A DNA stretch of 38,766 nt, from NCBI GenBank assembly GCA_016841945.1, contig JAENYC010000031.1, forward strand, positions 1 through 38,766, read 5' to 3'. Of the stretch, positions 32,788 to 38,766 are shown in pieces. Position numbers and translations under genes: made by a program. Source of the stretch: Haloplasma contractile (GTDB lineage: Bacteria > Bacillota_I > Bacilli_A > Haloplasmatales > Haloplasmataceae). The notes below the pieces were generated by a model. That model was not told where the DNA came from and searched no databases. It saw only the letters and a program-made list of their open reading frames with translations. Positions within the stretch are counted from its first letter, which is position 1. Every line of letters begins with the position of its first letter.

Positions 32788-33636
32788 CTACAGTTGATTA
32801 TTTAATTGGTTCACTAGTCTTTCCCCAATTTCAAAACCGATTTGATAATCATTTTTTAAAATCTCAAATTCTTTTGTTAAACGTTTCGTCTTAAACGTTT
32901 CAGGTGGATTCACTTCTATTATTTTTAACTCTTTATTATTTCGTATAAAGTCAATTGATTCTTGATATGTTTCATGTCTTTTTATAATAGATTCTTTAAG
33001 TTTTGGATGAGTAGTAAACATTAAATGAGTGATAAAATCCTTTCTTTTTTGTTTCATTGTATAAGAATAAGGTCTAGAACGAAGTACAAGGATTTTCTTA
33101 GCACCTTGATTTACTGCCTCTTTAACTGGAATAGGGTCCGCAATACCACCATCAACATAATAAACGTCATCTAGTTTAATAAAATCACGATAAAATATGG
33201 GAATGCAACTTGATGCTTTTAGAACCATTTTAATGTTTTGTACAGTAGGTTTCAAGTATTTAATCCGACCCGTTTTAACCTCTGTTACACCTACATAGAA
33301 TTTGCTTTTTGAATTGACTATTCTATCTACTTCTATTGGAATCTCTTTTAAAGTAGTATCCCATAACCAATCTAAATCAAGTAAATGTCCACCTTTTAAA
33401 AATCTTGTCCAATTAATAAAATCTTTTCTTAAGCTATAATCAGTGTAAATTTTATAGCTTCTTTGATACATATTCGCTAGAAATGATGTAAGGTTATTAG
33501 CACCAGCAGAAACACCAATACATATATCAAAAGGATTAAACTCATACTTTATAAATGCATCTAATATACCAGCTGAAAATATCCCTCGCATAGCCCCACC
33601 TTCAACTACTAAAGCAGATTTATTTAAATTATTCAT
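32788..33636 (-). CDS. Patatin-like phospholipase
   Basis: A 282-residue acyl hydrolase of the patatin family. The oxyanion stretch VVEGGAMRGIFSAGIL, the nucleophile elbow GVSAGANN with Ser43, and the DGGIADPIP motif with catalytic Asp162 are all present. The product class is lipid or lysophospholipid hydrolysis. AAGGTGAT precedes the ATG. It diverges from padR, and a -35/-10 pair lies between the two. Confidence 0.93.
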   Translation of the reverse strand: MNNLNKSALVVEGGAMRGIFSAGILDAFIKYEFNPFDICIGVSAGANNLTSFLANMYQRSYKIYTDYSLRKDFINWTRFLKGGHLLDLDWLWDTTLKEIPIEVDRIVNSKSKFYVGVTEVKTGRIKYLKPTVQNIKMVLKASSCIPIFYRDFIKLDDVYYVDGGIADPIPVKEAVNQGAKKILVLRSRPYSYTMKQKRKDFITHLMFTTHPKLKESIIKRHETYQESIDFIRNNKELKIIEVNPPETFKTKRLTKEFEILKNDYQIGFEIGERLVNQLNNQL

Positions 33637-33660
33637 ATAGATATCACCTTATTTATTTTT

Positions 33661-33688
33661 ATTATATATATTAAAATTATACTAACAA
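33661..33688 (-). promoter_or_regulatory. Possible patatin promoter
   Basis: On the minus strand TTGTTA (33683-33688) is followed after 16 nt by TATAAT (33661-33666), about 25 bp before the patatin start. Confidence 0.5.
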
Positions 33689-33718
33689 TAACTTTTTCAT
33701 TATATTTTTAAATTATTA

Positions 33719-33766
33719 TTGTGTTATACACAAAAATGGGATATACTATTATTGTGTGTAACACAA
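33719..33766 (+). promoter_or_regulatory. padR promoter with two identical operator half-site pairs
   Basis: TTGTGT-TAT-ACACAA (33719-33733) and TTGTGT-GTA-ACACAA (33752-33766) are the same 6-bp inverted repeat with a 3-nt centre, 33 bp apart (about three helical turns). The first overlaps -35 TTGTGT (33719-33724); -10 TATACT (33742-33747) is 17 nt further. The second covers the expected start site. This fits autorepression by the PadR protein. Confidence 0.78.
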
Positions 33767-33783
33767 AAAAAGGAGGTTTTATT

Positions 33784-34104
33784 TTGAACTCACAGTTTAA
33801 ACGCGGGATTATTGAACTATGTGTCTTAAAAATTATTAGCGAGCAAGATCGTTCTAGTTTTGAGGTGATAGAAACATTAGGTTCAAGAATTGATGTCAAT
33901 GAAAACACCATCTATCCAATTCTTAGACGCCTATCAAAACAAGATTATTTTGAAACATACACAAAATCAAGTTCAATAGGAGCTCCAAGAAAATATTATC
34001 GAATCACTTCCTTTGGCTTAAAAAAATTAGATGAGTTTCAAAAGGAGTGGAAACATTTCTTAAATAATGTACTTTCAATTTTAGGAGGAAAAGATGATGA
34101 TTAA
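33784..34104 (+). CDS. PadR family transcriptional regulator
   Basis: A 106-residue winged-helix regulator. The N-terminal wHTH reads FKRGIIELCVLKIISEQDRSSFEVIETL, then NENTIYPILRRLSKQDYF (recognition helix) and APRKYYRITSFGLKKL (wing), followed by a dimerisation helix. I choose TTG at 33784 as start because AAAGGAGG is 7 nt upstream; the open frame to 33721 includes the operators. It overlaps the next gene, and PadR regulators commonly pair with HAAS/DUF1700 membrane proteins, as here. Signal unknown. Confidence 0.92.
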   Translation: MNSQFKRGIIELCVLKIISEQDRSSFEVIETLGSRIDVNENTIYPILRRLSKQDYFETYTKSSSIGAPRKYYRITSFGLKKLDEFQKEWKHFLNNVLSILGGKDDD

Positions 34105-35176
34105 TCAATATGTTGAGAAATTAAAAACTTTACTTAATCAGTATGAAATATCTAATCAAGAAAAGCAAGATATAATCGACGATTACATACAAATGATTGA
34201 AGATGGAAAATATAAAGGACTTTCAGATAAAGAAATTATCAATATGGTTGGAACACCAGAAAAAATAGTAAAAGAACTACGGTATGAATATAAAAAAAAT
34301 GGCAGTGAAAAACTCATTGCCCTATCACCATTTGTGTCTTTTATTATTTTTATGATATTAGGATTCACAAGAAATCTTTGGCATCCAGGTTGGCTAATAT
34401 TTATATTAATTCCAATCACCGCAATTATAGTTTCAATGCTTAATGAAAAACACTTATTCACAGCATTAAGTCCATTTATATCCTTTTCTGTATTTATATT
34501 AGTTGGTCTAATTTATGATATATGGCATCCCACTTGGTTAATATTTCTTATCATTCCAATGCTTGGCATTATCAATTCTAGAGATGAAATGGATAAACTG
34601 ACTTTATTTACAGCATTATCTCCTTTTATATCTTTAATTACCTTTATATTAATTGGTTATCATTTTGGTCATTATCATCTAGTCTGGTTAGTCTTTCTAA
34701 TTGTGCCCTTATTAGGAATCGGTTATGAAAATAATATAAAACATAAGGCTTTATTGTACATATCTCTTTCAATATCAACTGCATTATATTTATACATAAC
34801 ATTATTTTTTGATAATTGGACAATTGGTCTTTTGGCATTTATACTGTTTGTTTTAACTGGATTATATACCGGTACTATTCAAATCGATTTTATTGGTACT
34901 AGTAAAGTAGATAGATTAATAATTATTATACCCATTATACTTTTTACATGTATTGGTTCTATATTTGATTTATGGGCAATTTCATGGTTACTATTATTGA
35001 TAATCCCAGTCTCAATGATTATAAAATATGGAGATAAAAACCATCTTCTAACACCGCTTAGTCCCTTTATAGCCGTCACAATATTTGTTTTACTAGGTTA
35101 CCTTTATAGTTTATGGCATCCCGCATGGATTGTTTTATTACTCATTCCGATTGTTGCTATCATAGAAAACGCTTAA
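34094..35176 (+). CDS. HAAS/DUF1700-type membrane protein with repeated two-helix modules
   Basis: A 360-residue protein. The N-terminal 65 residues (YVEKLKTLLNQYEISNQEKQDI, then VGTPEKIVKELR) are a HAAS/DUF1700 domain, the usual partner of PadR. The rest is built of about six modules near 48-50 residues each. ALSPF at 76, 124 and 174 and PLSPF at 321 each precede a helix and then a W-(H)-P-x-W motif near 96, 144, 194 and 341, with a second helix ending in IP. Modules four and five are degenerate. No DUF4097 partner follows. The start ATG (34094 or 34097) uses AGGAGG inside the padR 3' end. Confidence 0.85.
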   Translation: MMINQYVEKLKTLLNQYEISNQEKQDIIDDYIQMIEDGKYKGLSDKEIINMVGTPEKIVKELRYEYKKNGSEKLIALSPFVSFIIFMILGFTRNLWHPGWLIFILIPITAIIVSMLNEKHLFTALSPFISFSVFILVGLIYDIWHPTWLIFLIIPMLGIINSRDEMDKLTLFTALSPFISLITFILIGYHFGHYHLVWLVFLIVPLLGIGYENNIKHKALLYISLSISTALYLYITLFFDNWTIGLLAFILFVLTGLYTGTIQIDFIGTSKVDRLIIIIPIILFTCIGSIFDLWAISWLLLLIIPVSMIIKYGDKNHLLTPLSPFIAVTIFVLLGYLYSLWHPAWIVLLLIPIVAIIENA

Positions 35177-35239
35177 TATTAGTGTGACTAAACAAGATAA
35201 ATCTTTAAACATATTTAAAAGCTTTTCTAATATAATTTA

Positions 35240-35267
35240 AAGACTGTATACAATAATATACAGTCTT
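35240..35267. terminator. Hairpin between the HAAS protein gene and the lipoprotein gene
   Basis: AAGACTGTATA (35240-35250) pairs with TATACAGTCTT (35257-35267), 6-nt loop. It lies between converging genes and could serve both; U-runs are moderate. Confidence 0.75.
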
Positions 35268-35279
35268 ATTTCATATACT

Positions 35280-36416
35280 TTATTCAATCGGTATCCATTC
35301 ACCATCAGTTTGATCTATTATTGTTCCATCTGCTTCAAACTGGCATGTATTGATTCGATATTGGGTTGTTTCTCCTGATATTAAATCAGTATCATATTCC
35401 TTTTCAATATAAGTATAGTTCGAACCATCAAAACTCATTGTATATTGCATATCTAAAAGAGCAAAATCTTCATCAATTAAACTTGGATTATCATAAATAG
35501 ATGCACGTTCTTCTGTATCTTCATAAATACTAATTGTAAATGATATGACTTCTTTATTATCAAGTACAAAAATGCCTTGACCATATGAACTTTGAATAGC
35601 ATAGCCATCATTTGTTTTAACAAATTCAAAGCTTAAATCAATTTCTTCACTTTCTGTTTCATATTCTTTGTATAGTATAACTCTTCCTGCATCTATCGTA
35701 GAATTATAATCAACAACAATACCATAATGATAGTCAGTACCTTCTTCTTCAGCATCATATTCTAATATATATCTTCCGTTTTGTTCTATATAAATTATAT
35801 TTTCAAAATCAAAGAAAGCAAATGTTAATTCAAAGATTTCCTGACTGGCATCATCTGTCCCAAAAGTAGTTGTTAATGCCGTTGTCATAAGTGGTAATAA
35901 AAATGAAAGATTAATACTAGCTGGTCCAAATCCTAACCAATCTTCATTTGTCGTTTCATATGCATCAATTCCCTCTATTAGTAAATCTGACATTTGATTC
36001 ATATAGGCTGTAATCCTTACAACCCCATCTGAATATGTTAATCCATCAGGAATTTGGCTAGTATCATCGTCATCATCTATCTCCCATTTAGCGTACACTG
36101 TGATATCAGAAGTGATTTCTTCTGTAAATAAAAATTCAGTGATACATTCCTCTTCTGTATACCAACCTAAAAAGATGTATCCATCTAATTCAGGGTTAGT
36201 GGGTTCTTCTGCAGTATGACCCGGTTCAACGAGTTGATTAGAAGGATTCCCTGTTGCATCATCATGATTTAAATCAAAGCTTACTGTGTATTTATTGGTA
36301 GTGTCTGTACTTTCTGTATTAGTAGTTGTATCAATACTACTATTACAACTTGACATTGAAAATATAATTATGACAGTAATTAGGATTGCAAAATAAGATT
36401 TAAAATGTTTACTCAT
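35280..36416 (-). CDS. Lipoprotein with an InlB B-repeat (Flg_new) domain
   Basis: A 378-residue secreted lipoprotein. The signal peptide (residues 4-23) ends with a lipobox-like SMSSC, placing the lipidated cysteine at 24, followed by a Thr/Ser-rich linker. Residues 43-112 form one Listeria-Bacteroides repeat with the characteristic DGYIFLGWYTEEEC and ITVYAKWE, usually a beta-grasp fold on surface proteins. A run of acidic residues links it to an unrecognised C-terminal domain of about 260 residues. Probably surface-anchored; its ligand is not known. TAGGAGAG precedes the ATG. Confidence 0.85.
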   Translation of the reverse strand: MSKHFKSYFAILITVIIIFSMSSCNSSIDTTTNTESTDTTNKYTVSFDLNHDDATGNPSNQLVEPGHTAEEPTNPELDGYIFLGWYTEEECITEFLFTEEITSDITVYAKWEIDDDDDTSQIPDGLTYSDGVVRITAYMNQMSDLLIEGIDAYETTNEDWLGFGPASINLSFLLPLMTTALTTTFGTDDASQEIFELTFAFFDFENIIYIEQNGRYILEYDAEEEGTDYHYGIVVDYNSTIDAGRVILYKEYETESEEIDLSFEFVKTNDGYAIQSSYGQGIFVLDNKEVISFTISIYEDTEERASIYDNPSLIDEDFALLDMQYTMSFDGSNYTYIEKEYDTDLISGETTQYRINTCQFEADGTIIDQTDGEWIPIE

Positions 36417-36571
36417 ATATCTCTCCTATTCATTATTTTCGCTTGTTTGTTTAGCACCAAGCGTAATGCAAAATTCAATTATATTATATGTATTATTCAA
36501 ACAAAAAAGTGTCGGAAAATGTAAAAAATAAAAAAAAGCCGATAGTCAACAAAACTATAGACTTCTATATA

Positions 36572-37039
36572 TTATTCTGTCATATTAAACAAGATTTCTC
36601 CCTTACAAAAGGTACAATACTTTACATGTTTGAATATTTCCATTGGTACTTTTATCATTTTATCACAACAAATAAATTCATATTTTATTAATTCTTCTTG
36701 ATGAATGATTTCTTCAACTGAATATTCTAATAGTTCGATGTCCATATCATCTTTTTTTAAATCTTTTAACATTTCTTTTATATGTTCAAGATCAATTTCC
36801 TGATTTTCATTAGATTCTTTATCTGAAATAATAGGATGATCTTTATATACTTTTTTACGAATATTATTTGTAAAGGTAATAAAACTTCCCTGATGTCCAC
36901 AATAAGGACAATATAAGTTTTCTTGTTTTTCTATGTCTTGTGGTTTAATAGAAAATAATTCTTGACACTTATCACATTCAAAAATATGATATCCTTCTTC
37001 ATCCGGTATTGGATTTATGATGGTTGAAACAATCTTCAT
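36572..37039 (-). CDS. Protein with paired zinc ribbon motifs, unknown function
   Basis: A 155-residue protein not recognised as a known family. The N-terminal part has CDKC (about 22-25) and CPYCGH (about 44-47), a typical zinc ribbon. A Lys/Glu-rich linker around 80-115 follows. The C-terminal part has CC at about 124 and CTFCKGE near 143, perhaps a second ribbon. Such double ribbons often mediate protein or nucleic-acid contacts. GAGGGGG precedes the ATG. The 155-bp intergenic stretch upstream of it (36417-36571) holds only an AT-rich region with a weak 5-bp inverted repeat. Confidence 0.72.
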   Translation of the reverse strand: MKIVSTIINPIPDEEGYHIFECDKCQELFSIKPQDIEKQENLYCPYCGHQGSFITFTNNIRKKVYKDHPIISDKESNENQEIDLEHIKEMLKDLKKDDMDIELLEYSVEEIIHQEELIKYEFICCDKMIKVPMEIFKHVKYCTFCKGEILFNMTE

Positions 37040-37120
37040 ATCAAAACCCCCTCATATTCGTTTATATATAATAATTATATTGTATATGATTAATAGATAA
37101 TTGTAAATTAAAATACTCAT

Positions 37121-37636
37121 CTATGTTTCCATACGAAAGACTCCCCATAAAGTACAATAAATAGCATCTTTATGTTTATTTAACCAATTTTGTATTTGTT
37201 TTGCTTTATGATAATCTTCAATCAATCCAAAAGAAGAGATGTCCTTTGAGAAAAAAGGATCATATAATCCATAACAATTCGTTAAAACACTTCTTCTTGT
37301 ATAATCTTCTATTAAATCATATCCGTAGAATATGAAATTTGGTATTTTCATATCATTTATAGCTTTTATAGGTTCTCGAATAACTGCTAGTATCTGTTTA
37401 TGATCTAAATTATCAATTTTAGATAAAAGAAAATCTAAATGATTAAATATATCGTAATCACAAAAATCTCCACTGCGATAGATATATTGATCATCTTCTT
37501 CACTAAATTGCTGAATACAACTAGAACATAATAAATAATCCAATGAAATGATTTCCTTAATCTGATTCATCCCAGTCATCGCTTTATAATCTTGATTTGG
37601 ATAAAACCTTTCAACAACAGCATAACCTATATCCAT
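37121..37636 (-). CDS. Hypothetical protein with N-terminal cysteine pair
   Basis: A 171-residue soluble-looking protein, not recognised. The N-terminal half contains LLCSSCIQQF near residue 36; an acidic stretch (SEEDDQYIY) follows. The C-terminal half is rich in aromatic residues (FYGYDLIEDYTRRS, NCYGLYDPFF, WGVFRM). No membrane segment. AGGTGGG precedes the ATG. It sits between the zinc ribbon gene and the carboxypeptidase gene, each with its own ribosome binding site; the spacing (72-85 bp) neither proves nor excludes co-transcription. Confidence 0.68.
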   Translation of the reverse strand: MDIGYAVVERFYPNQDYKAMTGMNQIKEIISLDYLLCSSCIQQFSEEDDQYIYRSGDFCDYDIFNHLDFLLSKIDNLDHKQILAVIREPIKAINDMKIPNFIFYGYDLIEDYTRRSVLTNCYGLYDPFFSKDISSFGLIEDYHKAKQIQNWLNKHKDAIYCTLWGVFRMET

Positions 37637-37666
37637 ATTCCCACCTACTTTACTTCATTATAACAC

Positions 37667-37701
37667 AAAAGAGCGTGAACATTATTTTTCATCGCTCTTT
37701 T
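37667..37701 (-). terminator. Terminator of the D,D-carboxypeptidase gene
   Basis: AAAAGAGCG (37667-37675) pairs with CGCTCTTTT (37693-37701) around a 17-nt loop, 6 nt after the carboxypeptidase stop; the minus strand continues GTGTTAT. Confidence 0.75.
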
Positions 37702-37706
37702 AATGA

Positions 37707-38561
37707 TTAATCTTCTTCTTCTTCACTGCCATCTGATCTAATTTCTGGAGTTGGTACTTCTATACCATATAATGAGAATCCATATTGAAACATGTTTAAA
37801 TGATCTTCCCAATCATTTGGATCATTAAGTGTTACAGCAATCAGATTGATTCCATTTTTACTGGCATAACTGGCAAGTGTTCGTCCTGCTGCTTTTGTAA
37901 AACCAGTTTTACCTGCAATCACATAATCTACTTGATTGACTAATCGATGTTTGTGATTCCATTCATACGGTACGCCTAATGCAGATTGAGTTTGATAGAC
38001 TTTTGTACCCGCTATTTCCCTAAACTTTTTATTTTGCATCGCATATTGCATTAATTTAGCAACATCTGATGCAGTTGATATATTTTCTCTTGGAATATTT
38101 AATCCAGATGGATTAGAAAAGTTAGTATTAGTCATACCAATGGCTTTTGCTTTTTGATTCATTAATCGAACAAAATCATCAACATTACCCGCTACATATT
38201 CAGCAATGGCATATGCTGCATCATTTCCAGAACGTAATATTAAACCATATAGTAAATCTTCTAAGGTTAACTGATCTCCTGGTTGTACATAAATAGAAGA
38301 AGGCGGTTGATTGGCAGCTTCTTTTGAAATGACAACTTGTTCACTAATATCGGCATTTTCGATCGCTAATATGGCAGTCATAATTTTAGTTAAACTTGCA
38401 ATAGGTAATTTAGTATTAGGATTCTTTGTATATAAGAATTCTCCTGTATCAGCATTCATTAAAGCTGCAGCTTTCGCACTAGTTTGAACTTGAGCACTTG
38501 CTTTAATTGTGATACATAAAAGTAATAAAAATGATAATACAAATATTAATTTCTTCTTCAT
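37707..38561 (-). CDS. D-alanyl-D-alanine carboxypeptidase (DacF/DacA type)
   Basis: A 284-residue secreted penicillin-binding protein of peptidase family S11. The signal peptide ends ASA-Q (residues 21-24). SLTK at 56-59 carries the nucleophile Ser and Lys, SGN at 111-113 and KTGFT at 218-222 complete the active site. It lacks the C-terminal PBP5-type beta domain and membrane anchor found in longer members, ending in an acidic GSEEEED tail. It trims peptidoglycan stem peptides; a sporulation role like DacF is possible but not shown. AAGGTGGTG precedes the ATG. Beyond it, 38,562-38,766 is AT-rich with nothing recognised. Confidence 0.94.
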   Translation of the reverse strand: MKKKLIFVLSFLLLLCITIKASAQVQTSAKAAALMNADTGEFLYTKNPNTKLPIASLTKIMTAILAIENADISEQVVISKEAANQPPSSIYVQPGDQLTLEDLLYGLILRSGNDAAYAIAEYVAGNVDDFVRLMNQKAKAIGMTNTNFSNPSGLNIPRENISTASDVAKLMQYAMQNKKFREIAGTKVYQTQSALGVPYEWNHKHRLVNQVDYVIAGKTGFTKAAGRTLASYASKNGINLIAVTLNDPNDWEDHLNMFQYGFSLYGIEVPTPEIRSDGSEEEED

Positions 38562-38766
38562 TTTTCACCACCTTAAAATTTAGTCATTTTTATTTTCGAC
38601 GTTTATAATACAAATATACGAGATTAAGATATGCTAATTTATTCCTATTAAAATTGTTAAAAAAATGATTAAAATGAATTGATTTTTCTTAAGATAAAAT
38701 ATATTAATATTGGTTATTTTCAACTTAAGTGTTGATAATTATGCAAATATCCCATATCTATATTCA

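Noticed and set aside
38562-38766. Possible origin or regulatory array in the AT-rich end of the window
   Set aside because: No repeated 9-mers of DnaA-box type, hairpins or promoters could be supported; only AT-richness.
1-38766. CRISPR arrays, insertion sequences, prophage or defence islands
   Set aside because: No regularly spaced repeats, transposase or phage signature genes found on either strand.

Overview
The window is AT-rich (by eye about 70% A+T) and reads as chromosomal DNA of a low-GC Gram-positive bacterium in Bacilli sensu lato. TGA is a normal stop codon (for example the ends of aroE, yqeG and mtnN), so the Mycoplasma/Spiroplasma code does not apply. Gene order strongly resembles Bacillus subtilis. 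One block matches lepA-yqxA-(spoIIP)-gpr-rpsT-holA-comEC-comEA-yqeM-rsfS-yqeK-yhbY-aroE-yqeH-yqeG. A second matches mtnN-greA-udk-yrrO-yrrN-yrrM, and a third matches the yneF-tkt-lexA neighbourhood. A germination protease (gpr), a pro-sigma-K gene, a SpoVK-like AAA ATPase and a secreted D,D-carboxypeptidase suggest an endospore former or a recent descendant of one. A deep-branching lineage near Turicibacter, Haloplasma, Erysipelotrichia or Izemoplasmatales would fit, but taxonomy cannot be fixed from the sequence alone.

Layout. 1-6,650: tRNA-Thr, two GNAT acetyltransferases, pyroglutamyl peptidase, a small-molecule-kinase-like protein, a hydrophilic protein with three exact-period 29-residue repeats, a class V aminotransferase, a decayed DUF4143-type ATPase gene, a nucleoside phosphorylase, and a tRNA-Val/tRNA-Leu operon. 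6,700-11,100: a 42-residue membrane peptide, yneF, transketolase, a small 2[4Fe-4S] ferredoxin, lexA and an AAA ATPase. 11,100-24,100: mostly minus-strand translation, ribosome assembly, competence and sporulation genes. 24,175-31,400: sigK, a WYL regulator with mtnN, greA, udk and the tRNA wobble-uridine hydroxylation/methylation genes. 31,400-38,766: accessory genes, namely an AbrB-family membrane protein, a zinc ribbon protein, a patatin, a PadR regulator with a repeat-built HAAS/DUF1700 membrane protein, an InlB-repeat lipoprotein, two unrecognised proteins and a DacF-like carboxypeptidase.

How the genes work together. ComEA and ComEC form the core of a DNA-uptake channel. YqeH, RsfS and YhbY act in ribosome assembly or quality control, with rpsT, lepA and several tRNAs nearby. 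YrrN/YrrO hydroxylate and YrrM methylates U34 of tRNAs. Gpr should degrade spore proteins, and two repeat-bearing proteins in this window are candidate substrates. I found no CRISPR array, no insertion sequence and no phage module. The most interesting signals are a paired operator in front of padR, the internally repeated membrane protein it precedes, a hairpin that sequesters the comEA ribosome binding site, a shrunken spoIIP locus, and the absence of nadD from its usual operon position.
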